From assembly GCF_020991065.1 (NCBI RefSeq), contig NZ_CP087710.1:124001-188000 (forward strand): a stretch of DNA of 64,000 nucleotides, written 5' to 3'. A program made the translations under genes and the position numbers. Under the pieces are notes generated by a model. That model did no database searches and was not told the origin of the DNA. It saw nothing but the letters and a program-made list of their open reading frames with translations. Shown in pieces: positions 8,783-18,000 of the stretch. Numbering within the stretch: position 1 is the stretch's first letter; every line of letters starts with the position of its first letter. The stretch is from Nocardioides okcheonensis. Lineage in GTDB: Bacteria > Actinomycetota > Actinomycetes > Propionibacteriales > Nocardioidaceae.

Positions 8783-10228
8783 TCAGTAGGCGAACGTGAG
8801 CGGCTTGTCCTCGTCGGCGCCGCCGATCGGGACGTCCGGGGGCTCGACGAACGGCTCGGCGCCGGCCTTGACGTACTTCACGAGCAGGCCGACCTCGACG
8901 ACGGCGAGCGCGGCGTAGAGCAGGGTGAGGACGATCAGCGAGGTCGCCGCCTCGAAGACCGAGACGCCCGGCGAGACCGCGTTCTCCGTGGTCATCAGCC
9001 CGAACACCACCCACGGCTGGCGGCCCATCTCGGTGAAGATCCAGCCCCACGAGCTGGCCAGCACGACCGCGATCGGCAGCGACAGGCCCAGGGTGCCAAG
9101 CCACCGCACGCCCGGGGTGCGGCCCTTGCGGGTCAGCCACAGGATGAGCGCGGCGCCGGCGGCGGCGAAGAAGCCGAGGCCCATCATGAAGCGGAAGGAC
9201 CAGTAGGTGACCGGGATGACGGGCGTGTAGTCACCCTCGGTGAAGGTCGTCGAGGTGGGGTCCTGGCCGTACTGCTCGACGTACTCCTCGCGCAGCGGGT
9301 TGATGCCCTCGACCTTCCCGTCGACCGACCCCGTGCCGAGGAAGGAGAGCAGGCACGGGATCGTGACGGCGAACTTCTCGTGCTTGCCGTCGGGGGTGCC
9401 GACGGTGAAGACGGAGAAGGGGGCACAGCTCGAGCTGGTCTCGTAGAGCCCCTCGGCGGCCGCCATCTTCATCGGCTGGACCTCGGTCATCACCTTGCCC
9501 TGGAGGTCGCCGGTGATGGCCACGCCGAGGCCGGCGAGCAGGGTGACGACGGCGCCGATGCGGATCGCGCGGTGGTAGAGCGGTCGGTCCGCCTCGTGCT
9601 GCTTCTTGGTGTAAAGGTAGGCCGCGACGCCCAGCAGGAACGCGCCCGCCGTCATGTACGCCGCGAGGATGACGTGCGGGAACGTGACCAGCTGGACCTT
9701 GTTGAACATCACGGCCCAGAAGTCGGTCAGCTCGGCGCGGCCGGACTCGGGGTTGTAGCGGTAGCCGACCGGGTGCTGCATCCAGGAGTTCGCCGCGAGG
9801 ATGAACCACGACGACGCCAGGGTGCCGAGGTGCACCAGCCACATGCAGGCGGCGTGCAGCCCGCGCGGCAGCTTGTCCCAGCCGAAGATCCACAGGCCGA
9901 GGAAGGTCGACTCGAGGAAGAACGCGAGGAGTCCCTCGACGGCCAGCGGGGCGCCGAAGACGTCGCCGACGAAGCGGGAGTAGTCCGACCAGTTCATGCC
10001 GAACTGGAACTCCTGGACGATGCCCGTCACCACGCCGATCGCGAAGTTGATCAGGAACAGCTTGCCGAAGAACTTGGTGAGGCGCAGGTACTCCTGCTTG
10101 CCGGTGCGGACCCAGGCGGTCTCGAGGCCGGCGATGACGGCCGTCAGGCCGATGGTGAGGGGGACGAAGAGGAAGTGGTAGACGGTGATGATCCCGAACT
10201 GCCAGCGGGCGATGTCGAGGACGTCCAT
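8783..10228 (-). CDS. cydA: Cytochrome bd oxidase subunit I
   Basis: Haem- and quinol-binding subunit of cytochrome bd. 481 residues from ATG 10228, chosen because MDVLDIARWQFG is the family N terminus and AAAGGG lies about 6 nt upstream. An in-frame upstream extension to 10330 would run through the promoter and is rejected. Seen: the N-terminal haem-ligand His (VYHF, residue 18), AVEGLLAFFLEST carrying the conserved glutamates, a second His in FPHV, and about nine membrane helices. The periplasmic Q-loop looks of the short type. It is first in the operon, with the TACTAC/GTAGTA dyads 24–61 bp upstream of its start. Confidence 0.96.
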   Translation of the reverse strand: MDVLDIARWQFGIITVYHFLFVPLTIGLTAVIAGLETAWVRTGKQEYLRLTKFFGKLFLINFAIGVVTGIVQEFQFGMNWSDYSRFVGDVFGAPLAVEGLLAFFLESTFLGLWIFGWDKLPRGLHAACMWLVHLGTLASSWFILAANSWMQHPVGYRYNPESGRAELTDFWAVMFNKVQLVTFPHVILAAYMTAGAFLLGVAAYLYTKKQHEADRPLYHRAIRIGAVVTLLAGLGVAITGDLQGKVMTEVQPMKMAAAEGLYETSSSCAPFSVFTVGTPDGKHEKFAVTIPCLLSFLGTGSVDGKVEGINPLREEYVEQYGQDPTSTTFTEGDYTPVIPVTYWSFRFMMGLGFFAAAGAALILWLTRKGRTPGVRWLGTLGLSLPIAVVLASSWGWIFTEMGRQPWVVFGLMTTENAVSPGVSVFEAATSLIVLTLLYAALAVVEVGLLVKYVKAGAEPFVEPPDVPIGGADEDKPLTFAY

Positions 10229-10251
10229 GAGCACCCTTTCGGCGCGGCCAT

Positions 10252-10289
10252 TACTACGAACTGTAGTAGATACTACGCCGTGTCGTAGT
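10252..10289 (+). promoter_or_regulatory. Tandem TACTAC/GTAGTA dyads between cydA and blaI (putative BlaI operators)
   Basis: Perfect dyad TACTAC-GAACT-GTAGTA at 10252–10268, followed by TACTAC at 10271–10276 and GTAGT at 10285–10289. This forms a second, looser dyad, while GTAGTA-GA-TACTAC is also an inverted repeat. BlaI/MecI-type repressors are known to bind TAC…GTA dyads, and a BlaI-type gene starts 31 bp to the right. The position fits repression of both cydA (minus) and blaI (plus). The operator role is inferred. Confidence 0.75.
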
Positions 10290-10306
10290 TCCGGGCACAG
10301 GGCCCC

Positions 10307-10312
10307 TAGACT
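10307..10312 (+). promoter_or_regulatory. -10 element TAGACT of leaderless blaI
   Basis: TAGACT ends 8 nt before the blaI ATG and no Shine-Dalgarno sequence is present, which fits a leaderless transcript. The dyads at 10252–10289 would then cover the -35 region. Confidence 0.55.
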
Positions 10313-10320
10313 CGGGTGCC

Positions 10321-10704
10321 ATGAGTCCAAGGTCCCTCAACGGTGAGCTCGAGCAGGCGGTCCTCGAGGCGCTGTGGGCGCTCGACGCCGCCGCGGCCGA
10401 CGGACGGCGCGGCGCGAGCGGGCGCGAGGTCCACGAGGTGCTCCGCGACCGCGATCTCGCCTACACGACCGTGATGACGGTCCTCGACCGCCTCGCGCGC
10501 AAGGACCTCCTCGTCCGCGAGCGCGAGGGCCGCGCCTTCCGCTACGTCCCGCGCCAGTCCCGCGCGGAGCTCACCGCCGAGGTGATGCGCGAGGCCCTCG
10601 ACGGCACCGGCGCGGACCGGCGCCAGGCCCTCGTGTCGTTCGTGGGGGAGGCCAGCGCCGAGGACCTCGCCGCCCTGCGGCAGGCCCTCGCCGAGCTCGA
10701 CTGA
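10321..10704 (+). CDS. blaI: BlaI/MecI/CopY family transcriptional repressor
   Basis: 127-residue winged-helix repressor, the usual size for BlaI/MecI. N-terminal helices (LNGELEQAVLEALW), a recognition region around AYTTVMTVLDRLARKDLL (about 50–67), the wing REGRAFRYVP, and a C-terminal dimerisation helix (ADRRQALVSFVGEASAEDLAALRQALAELD in part). Such repressors are cleaved after activation of an M56 membrane protease, and one is encoded 10 bp downstream. The divergent cydA suggests the cyd operon as a target, besides autoregulation. Confidence 0.92.
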   Translation: MSPRSLNGELEQAVLEALWALDAAAADGRRGASGREVHEVLRDRDLAYTTVMTVLDRLARKDLLVREREGRAFRYVPRQSRAELTAEVMREALDGTGADRRQALVSFVGEASAEDLAALRQALAELD

Positions 10705-10714
10705 GCGCGCCGCC

Positions 10715-11584
10715 GTGCTGACACCCGTCGTCCTCGGTGTGCTCGCGGTGCTGCTCGCGGGCCCGGTGCCGTCCGCCCTGGCGCGCTGGCCGGGACTGCG
10801 GGGCACGCCCGCCGCGGCCATGCTGCTGTGGCAGAGCACCGCGCTCGCGGCCGTGCTCGCCGCGCTCGGGGCCGGCGTCTCGCTCACCACCGAGCACCTC
10901 TGGGAGCCGCCGATCGCCGCCGGCGACCTGGTGGTCGCCGGCCTGGCCGGGGCGGTGACGCTGGTCGTGGCCGGTCGCCTGCTGCTCAGCGGGCACCTCA
11001 CCGGCACCGCGCTCAGGCGCGTACGACGCCGCCACCGCGAGCGCGTCGACCTCGTCGCCCGCATGGACCACGGCGTCTCCGTGCTCGAGCACGAGCTCCC
11101 CGTGGCCTACTGCGTGCCGGGCATGTCGGGGTCGCGCATCGTGGTGTCCCGCTCGACGATGGACCGCCTCGACGCCGACGAGCTGGAGGCGGTGCTGGAG
11201 CACGAGCGCTCCCACCTGCGCTCGCGCCACGACCTGGTGCTGGAGGCGTTCACGGCGCTGCACCGGGCGTTTCCGCGGTGGGTGGCCAGCCGGGCCGCGC
11301 GGGCGGAGGTGGAGGTGCTGGTGGAGGTGCTGGCCGACCGTGCCGCCGTGCGCCACGGCGACCGGCGGGCACTGCTCGGCGCGCTGCTCGCGCTCGCCGG
11401 GTCCGCCGCCCCCGAGGGAGCGCTGGGAGCCTCCGGTGCGCTGTCGGCGCGGGTGGAGGCGCTGCGCGACGAGGGCACCCACCCGGTGCAGGCGGGTGCC
11501 GTCGCCCTGCTCGCGTGCGGGCTGCTGGCGCTGCCCACGGCCCTGGTCGTGCTGCCCTGGCTCGCCGGCCTCGGCGCGGGCTGA
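10715..11584 (+). CDS. M56 family membrane metalloprotease (BlaR1-like, no penicillin-binding sensor)
   Basis: 289 residues with GTG start at 10715, 10 bp after blaI. Hydrophobic segments lie near residues 1–20, 35–55, 65–85 and 250–280. The zinc motif HERSH (in LEHERSHL) near residue 165 marks the M56 peptidase domain. The family releases BlaI-type repressors by triggering their cleavage. The long extracellular penicillin-sensor domain of staphylococcal BlaR1 is absent, so the signal is unknown; short M56 proteins of this kind are common beside BlaI in actinobacteria. A strong terminator follows. Confidence 0.88.
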   Translation: MLTPVVLGVLAVLLAGPVPSALARWPGLRGTPAAAMLLWQSTALAAVLAALGAGVSLTTEHLWEPPIAAGDLVVAGLAGAVTLVVAGRLLLSGHLTGTALRRVRRRHRERVDLVARMDHGVSVLEHELPVAYCVPGMSGSRIVVSRSTMDRLDADELEAVLEHERSHLRSRHDLVLEAFTALHRAFPRWVASRAARAEVEVLVEVLADRAAVRHGDRRALLGALLALAGSAAPEGALGASGALSARVEALRDEGTHPVQAGAVALLACGLLALPTALVVLPWLAGLGAG

Positions 11585-11602
11585 GGCCGACCGGACGCGG
11601 GG

Positions 11603-11634
11603 AGGGCCCCGGCGGATCGCTCCGCCGGGGCCCT
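11603..11634. terminator. Bidirectional terminator, 14-bp perfect stem
   Basis: AGGGCCCCGGCGGA (11603–11616), loop TCGC, then the exact complement (11621–11634). It sits between the convergent M56 gene and the first M4 peptidase gene, so it can end both transcripts. There is no U-tract, as is usual in high-GC actinobacteria. Confidence 0.8.
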
Positions 11635-11673
11635 ACCGTCCTGCTGGGGATGGTGCTCAGGTGCCGACCGGTG

Positions 11674-14600
11674 TCAGCGCACGACCCTGAACGTCATCTT
11701 GTCCTTGCTGCGCTCGACGTCGTCGCTGCCCTTGTAGATGACCACGAGCGTGTGCGTGCCGACCTTGTAGTCCTCGCGGACCGTCAGGACGGCACGGCCC
11801 TTGCGCAGCTTCTTGACCGCGACCTTCTTGCCGTCGATGCGGAAGATGACCTTGCCCTTGGCGCGGACACCCTTCGCCTTGGCGTCCACCTTGGCGACGA
11901 CCTTGAAGTCCTCGCCGAACTCGGGCTTGGCCGGCTTCAGCTTCGCCGTCGTCTTCGAGGGCGCCTCGCCCGGGGTCGGCGTCGGGGTCGGGGTCGGCGT
12001 CGGGGTGCCCGGCGTGGCGCAGACCTGGACCTTCACGTTGTCGACGTACCAGCCCTCGACGCCGTTGCAGCCGTCGCGACCCATGTCGAAGCGGAACTTC
12101 ACCACGTCACCGGCCTTGGCCAGCTTGGCCAGGTCGATGACCGAGGTGCCCCACGAGCCGCCGAGCTGGCCGCCGTCGGTGCCGGTCCAGGCGGCCTCGC
12201 CGCCCATCGGGCCCTGGTCGGGGTCGAGCGTGCCGCCGGGCGCGTTGAACAGGTACGCGTCGTTCGGCACCTGGGTGAAGGCGCCGCCGTTGACGCTGAC
12301 CTTGACGTTGCCGCCGTCCCACGTCGACTCGGAGGCCATGTAGTGGTCCCACTGCAGGCGCGGCGTGGTGCCGGCCGGGACCGTGACGGCGGGGGAGATC
12401 AGGCCGTTGCGGCTGGTGAGGTCACCGGGCGCGCCACAGTTGCCGGCCACCGGGTCGGGGCCGAAGGCGACCCCACCGGTGTGCTCGGGGGCGTCGGTCG
12501 ACGCCTCCCACGCGATTCCCTCGGAGACCGGCGAGCCGACCTCCTCGTCCTGGGTCCAGCCGGCGAGTCCGTCCTCGAAGTCCTCCGACCAGGTGGTGGA
12601 GGTCGTGGTGCCCGCACCACAGCTCAGCGCCGGGGCGCCGGGCTTGAGCAGCGGCTGCCAGTCGCACTCGGCGCTCGGGTCGAGCCGCAGCTCGGTCTCC
12701 GCGATGACGTCGGCGAGCATGGCGCAGTCGGCGTCGGTGGTGCCGCCCGCGATCACGCCGGCGCTGGCTGCACCGTCGGAGCCGTCGGCCTCGGTCGGGT
12801 TGCCGACCGTGGCCTTGTCGAGGGCGACGCCCTGCAGGTCCTGGCAGGAGGCCTCGAGGCCGTCGGCCAGGTCGGGGAAGTACGACGTGGGCGTGAGGTA
12901 GTTGGTCTGGGTGTGCCAGAACAGCCACGCGGCCTTGTCGAGCCCGATGCCGGTGCCCTGGCCGTCCATGCCGTCGACGAGGAGGGCGAACGTGCGGTTG
13001 ACCACGCCGGAGTTGGAGTGGACGCCGCCCGAGTCCTCGTCGCCACACACGTACTCCTGGTCCGAGACCTTGCCCGGGTCGCCGTAGCAGTTGGGGTTCC
13101 ACATGTCGCGGATCGCGCCGCCGAAGGCCGGGTCCGACTCGCCCGAGAGCCAGCGGTGGGTGGCGTCGGCGTCGGACGGGACCGCCGCGATGGTGAAGTC
13201 CGTCGTGCCGGCCTGCTTGAACTTCGCACCGTCGGCGTTGGAGACCATCACCCCGTAGAGGCCCGAGTTGCCCGCGATGGAGCCGAGGGCGCCGGTGGCG
13301 GTGTTGCCGACGACGATGCCGGTCGCACCCGCGTCCTCGGCGTGGGCGATCTTGGTGGCGAAGGCGCAGGTGCCGCGGTCGACGTAGGCCCACTGGCCGG
13401 CGACGGCGCCGGCGTTGGTGAAGGGCGAGCAGCCGTCGGTCGTCGAGGGACCGTCGGCGTCGGCCGCGTCGGTGGCCACGACGGCCGTGGCGTCGATCGG
13501 CGTCTGGGTGATGACCGGGCCGAAGGAGGCCGGGATGCTCACGCAGGGTCCGGCGACCTCGGCGGGCGCCGTGATCGTCATGACCGTCTCGGCGCGGGTG
13601 AACTCCGAGCAGGTGCCCGGGGTGCGGCTGACCGACCCGTCCTCGGAGTTCGGCTCGCCGACCTCGTTCATGCGGTCGTTGAGCATGTCGACGGTCTCGC
13701 CCCAGATGTCGGAGTACGCCTCGTTCATCGCGCCGGCCTGCCACTGGTAGATCAGGCCGGAGGTCGACTCGGTGTAGGCGTGGCCCCACTCGTGGGCGAC
13801 GGTGTCGTCACCGGTGACGCCGGAGCAGTAGTTGGTGGTGACGCCGTTCCAGTTCGCGTTGGGGCAGTCGATGGTCGGGTCGTTGTTGACCGTGATCATC
13901 TTCCCGCCGCGACCGTCCCAGGCGTTGTAGCCGAAGGTGTTGCGGAAGAGCCAGTAGGCCTCGCCGGTGCCGAGGACCTCGTTCTGCTGGTCCTGGTCGA
14001 GCGTGCCCGGGAACTCCTGGCCCTCGGTGTAGACCTGGTCGGCGTCGACGAAGTCGTCGTTGGGGTCGTCCGGGGTGCCGTTGTCGTTGACGAAGGCCTC
14101 GTAGAGCTCGCGGTCGAGCGCGTCGGCCATCATCGACCAGCGGTTCAGCGGCTTGCCGCTGGCGGCGTCGAGGATGAGCGTCTCGCGGACCGACTTCTTG
14201 TTCCAGACCTCGACGGCCCAGGCGAGCCTGGCCTCGCCGTCGATGCCGCGCGGGGACCCGGTGCGGTAGACGACCAGGTCGGCCGAGCGGACCTGGAGGC
14301 CCTTGCGGAAGCCGCTGGGGCCGCCGTCCTCGTAGCCGGCCGGCTTCGCGCTGACGGCCTGCAGCGCCTTCGCGGAGGCCTGCTGGCGCGACAGTCCGGG
14401 GGTCACGTCGAGCGACAGGTCGGGGGCCGCGAAGCCGTTGACGGCGGTGAGGTCGCCGTCGGCGTCGACGAACGCCTTCAGCTCGCCGCCGAAGACGGGG
14501 ACGCCCCGGTAGGACTGGGCGAAGGTGATCGACCAGCCGGCCTTGCTGGCGTAGACGTCGGTCTGCTCCAGCTCGCCGGGACGCGCACCGAAGGCTGCGG

Positions 14601-14892
14601 CGTAGTCGTCGAGGTAGGCCGTCGCCTTGGCGATGGCACCCTGGCGTCCCTCGGCCGCGATGGCCGGGAGCAGGTCGGAGCCGTCCGCGCGGGCGAACCC
14701 GACGCGACCGGTGGCGGGGTTGGACCGGAGGTCCACCTTCCCCGCAGCGGCGTCCTTCAGCCGGCTGATGACCGACTGGTCCGCCTTGCCCGTCTCGGCC
14801 GCCTGGGCCGAGAGGACCGGCTGGGCGGCGAGCCCAGCGGCGATGAGGGCGAGGCCGAGGGTCAGGCCCTGGCCTCGGGTGGGCTGCTTCAA
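11674..14892 (-). CDS. Secreted M4 family metallopeptidase with PA and Ig-like domains (paralogue 1)
   Basis: About 1,072 residues. Signal peptide (residues 1–30, ending near AQAA), FTP/PepSY-type propeptide (about 45–230), thermolysin-like catalytic domain with HEWGH near residue 367 and the third ligand in NEAYSD. A protease-associated (PA) domain (about 420–560) is inserted before the C-terminal catalytic half. A jelly-roll-like module follows (EDFEDGLAGW, about 770–940), then a Thr-Pro linker and a lysine-rich Ig-like domain. TTG 14892 is chosen because a GAGAGG-type site lies 8 nt upstream and MKQPTRGQ gives a normal n-region; an ATG at 14943 would fall inside the conserved promoter. Likely an exported protein-degrading enzyme. 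Confidence 0.88.
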   Translation of the reverse strand: MKQPTRGQGLTLGLALIAAGLAAQPVLSAQAAETGKADQSVISRLKDAAAGKVDLRSNPATGRVGFARADGSDLLPAIAAEGRQGAIAKATAYLDDYAAAFGARPGELEQTDVYASKAGWSITFAQSYRGVPVFGGELKAFVDADGDLTAVNGFAAPDLSLDVTPGLSRQQASAKALQAVSAKPAGYEDGGPSGFRKGLQVRSADLVVYRTGSPRGIDGEARLAWAVEVWNKKSVRETLILDAASGKPLNRWSMMADALDRELYEAFVNDNGTPDDPNDDFVDADQVYTEGQEFPGTLDQDQQNEVLGTGEAYWLFRNTFGYNAWDGRGGKMITVNNDPTIDCPNANWNGVTTNYCSGVTGDDTVAHEWGHAYTESTSGLIYQWQAGAMNEAYSDIWGETVDMLNDRMNEVGEPNSEDGSVSRTPGTCSEFTRAETVMTITAPAEVAGPCVSIPASFGPVITQTPIDATAVVATDAADADGPSTTDGCSPFTNAGAVAGQWAYVDRGTCAFATKIAHAEDAGATGIVVGNTATGALGSIAGNSGLYGVMVSNADGAKFKQAGTTDFTIAAVPSDADATHRWLSGESDPAFGGAIRDMWNPNCYGDPGKVSDQEYVCGDEDSGGVHSNSGVVNRTFALLVDGMDGQGTGIGLDKAAWLFWHTQTNYLTPTSYFPDLADGLEASCQDLQGVALDKATVGNPTEADGSDGAASAGVIAGGTTDADCAMLADVIAETELRLDPSAECDWQPLLKPGAPALSCGAGTTTSTTWSEDFEDGLAGWTQDEEVGSPVSEGIAWEASTDAPEHTGGVAFGPDPVAGNCGAPGDLTSRNGLISPAVTVPAGTTPRLQWDHYMASESTWDGGNVKVSVNGGAFTQVPNDAYLFNAPGGTLDPDQGPMGGEAAWTGTDGGQLGGSWGTSVIDLAKLAKAGDVVKFRFDMGRDGCNGVEGWYVDNVKVQVCATPGTPTPTPTPTPTPGEAPSKTTAKLKPAKPEFGEDFKVVAKVDAKAKGVRAKGKVIFRIDGKKVAVKKLRKGRAVLTVREDYKVGTHTLVVIYKGSDDVERSKDKMTFRVVR

Positions 14893-14911
14893 GAGTTCTA
14901 CCTCTCGCTCG

Positions 14912-14978
14912 CACCCGGGACAACCCCGAGTGATCTGGCACACCTTATGGAGCGCGAGCGCGGTCCGGGAAGCCCCTG
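14912..14978 (-). promoter_or_regulatory. Promoter and leader hairpin of M4 paralogue 1
   Basis: Read on the minus strand: CAGGGGCTTCC upstream element, then -10 TAAGGT (14942–14947), then a leader with ACTCGGGG-TTGT-CCCGGGT, which can fold into a 7-bp hairpin (one G·U). The same arrangement, with an identical 31-nt gap from CAGGGG to the -10, occurs at 18543–18610. Confidence 0.65.
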
Positions 14979-15034
14979 TTGGGCTGATTTTCCCGTGCGT
15001 GGCGCCAGCGACGGGAGATCGTCCGCAGGCGCGA

Positions 15035-15069
15035 CGAGGCCCCGACGGAACAGTTCCGTCGGGGCCTCG
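15035..15069. terminator. Terminator of M4 paralogue 2, 16-bp stem
   Basis: CGAGGCCCCGACGGAA (15035–15050), loop CAG, exact complement to 15069. It lies 30 bp past the stop codon of the second M4 gene and before the promoter of the first, so the two genes are separate transcription units. Confidence 0.78.
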
Positions 15070-15099
15070 CCGGTGGTGCGGTCGCTCAGCCTCGCTGGG

Positions 15100-18000
15100 T
15101 CAGCGGACGACCCGGAAGGTGAGCTTGTCCTTGCTGCGCTCCACGGTGTCGGAGCCCTGGTAGATCGCGACGAGCTTGTGCTTGCCGACCTTCAGGTCCT
15201 TCGTCACCTTGAGGACGACGCGACCCTTGCGGATCTTGGCGGTCCCGACCTTCTTGCCGTCGATGCGGACGACGACCTTCCCGGTGGGCTTGCCGTCGCG
15301 CGACTTCACCTTGGTGACGACCTTGAAGTCCTGCCGGAAGGAGGGCTTCGCGGGCTTCACCGCGGCCGACGTCCGCGAGCCGGCCTTCTCCTCGCCGGGG
15401 GCCGCCTTGACCGTCACCGTCACCTTGGCGGTGGCCGAGGCCAGCGTCGCGTTGCCGGAGTAGGTCGCGGTCAGCGTGTGCACGCCGACCGGCAGGTCCG
15501 TCGGGAGCGCGATCGTCGCCGCCCCGCCGTCGAGGGTGCCGCTGGCCACGGTGGAGCCGTCGGCCTTGGTCAGGGTGACGTCGCCGGTCGGGGCCGAGCC
15601 GACGTTGCCCTTGCGCGAGACCTTGACCTGGACCGCGGAGGCCTCACCGAAGGTGGAGGGCTCGGGCAGGTGCACGGCCGTCATCTCGGTGCCCAGCTTG
15701 CACTGGATCAGCTGGACGTTGTCGACGTACCAGCCGTCGATGCCGCCGCAGCCGTCGCGACCGATGTCGAAGCGGAACTGCACGGTGTCGCCGGGCTCGA
15801 TGCCGAGCGAGCCGATGTCCACCTGCGACTGGCCCCACGAGCCCTTGGCCTGGCCGCCGTCGACGCCGGTGAAGCCGTCCTGGCCCTCGAGCGGGTTGGT
15901 GTTGCCCTCGCCCAGGGAGAAGATCTCGCCCGGGGCGTTGAAGACGTAGGACTCGGCGGGGATGGTCTCGAAGGATCCACCGTTGATGCTCACCTTGACG
16001 TTGCCGCCGTCGTAGCCGCCCTCGATCGCCACGTAGTGGTCGAAGGTCAGGCGCGGCGCCCTGAGGGTGTCCGGGAGCTCCACGATCGGCGAGGTGATGG
16101 AGTCACGGCTGGAGAAGTCGTTGACCCCGTCACCGGAGCAGTCGCCGAGGTCCGGCGTCGGGCCGTAGGCGACCTTGGTCGCGTGGCCCTCGGGCGCCTT
16201 CGCGACCGACTCCCACGGCTTGCCGAAGCCACCGGCGTAGCCCTCGTCGGGCAGGTCGGTGAGCTCCTGCGAGGCGGTCCAGCCGGCCAGGCCGTCCTCG
16301 AAGTCCTCGCTCCAGATCGCGTCGCTGACGAAGCCCTCACCGCACGGGTTGGGGGCGTTCTTGGCGAGCAGCGGCTGGAAGTCGCAGCGGACCGGCTCGG
16401 TGCGCATCTCGACCGCGGCGACGGCCTTGGTGAGCTGGGCGCAGTCGTCGGCGGTGATCGGCGTGGTCGCGACCTGGCCGGCGTTGGGCGTGGTGCTCAG
16501 CTCGTTGATCGGCTGGCCGACGAGGTCGGCGCAGGACTGCTCGAAGGCGTCCGCGGCGTCGGTGAAGTTCGACGCCGGGGTGAGGTACGCCGACTGGGCG
16601 CGCCACCAGATGTTGGCGGCCTTGTCGAGCCCGATGCCCGAGATGGTCTGGCCGTTGAACGTGCCGCCGTCGACGGTCAGCGCGTAGGCGTGGTTCGGCA
16701 CGCCCGAGTTGCTGTGCACGCCGCCGGCGTCGGTCAGGGCCGGGTCGCACTTGTACTCGGCGTCGGTGACCTTGGCCGGGTCGCCGTAGCAGGTGGGCGA
16801 CCACATGTCGCGGATCGCGCCACCGAAGGCGGTGGACTTCTCGCCCATCAGCCAGCGGGTGGAGTCGGCACGGGCCGACGTGTCCTCGGCCGCGATGCTG
16901 ACCGTGGAGGTGCCGTTGGCCTTGAAGACGACGCCGTCGTCCTGGCCGACCATGACGCCCGGGATGGTGGCGGTGCCGGCCGGGCTGATCGGGAAGTCGA
17001 CGTTGTTGTTGCCGATGACGATGCCGGTGGCACCCGCGGCGACCGCGTTGTCGACCTTGACCTGGAACGAGCAGGTGCCGCGGTCGACGTAGGCGTACTT
17101 GCCGGAGATCGCGCCGGCGTTGGTGAACGCCGTGCAGCCGTCGGTCGTGGACGGGCCGGTCACGTTGGCGGCGTCGGTCGCGACCAGGACGGTCGCCGTG
17201 GTCGGGGTGGTGGTGAAGCCCGGGCCGAAGCCGGCCTCGACGGCGGTGCACTCCCGGGTGGCCGGCGCGGTGATGTTCATCGTGATGCCGGCGGGAGCGG
17301 TGACCTCGCAGCCCTCGGGACGCGGCGTGGTGAACTCCTCGCCCTCGTCCTCGCGGCCGTTGATCTGGTCGAGGGTCTCGCCCCAGACGTCGGAGTAGGA
17401 CTCGTTGAGCGCGCCCGACTGGTACTGGTAGATCAGCCCGGAGGTGTACTCGGTGTAGGCGTGGCCCCACTCGTGCGACACCACGTCGTCGGAGGTGACG
17501 CCGTCGCAGTAGTTGGTGGTCGTGCCGTTCCAGTTGGCGTTGGGGCAGTCGATGGTCGGGTCGTTGTTGACCGTCTTCATCGTGGCGCCGGCGCCGTCGT
17601 AGGAGTCGCGGCCGAAGGCGTTGGAGTAGAGCCAGTACGACTCGCCCGCGGAGTTGACGAGGTTCTGCTGGTCCTCGTTGAGGCCGCCGGGGAACGCGTC
17701 ACCCTCCGACCACACCGGCGTGGTGCCGGGGTTGAGCTCGTAGAGCTCGCGGTCCAGCGCGCCGTGCACGAGGGAGTAGCGGTTGATGATCTTGAGGGTC
17801 TGGGCGTCGAGCACCACGATGTCGCGGATGTTCTTGCCGTTGCTGACCTCCACCTGGTAGGCGAGGACCGCCTCGCCGGGCTCGCCCTTGACGAGGCCCT
17901 TGCGGTAGACGACCAGCTGCGGGTCCGCCTTGATCCCCGAGAGGTCGGTCGTGCCGTCGCCCTCGTCGTGGCTCGGCGGGTCGGCCTTGACCCAGCGCAC

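Noticed and set aside
10229..10330. Longer cydA N terminus
   Set aside because: It would run through the operator dyads; the family N terminus begins at ATG 10228.
11960..12010. GGGGTCGGCGTC-type short tandem repeat
   Set aside because: It simply encodes the Thr-Pro linker of the M4 protein; not a CRISPR or mobile repeat.
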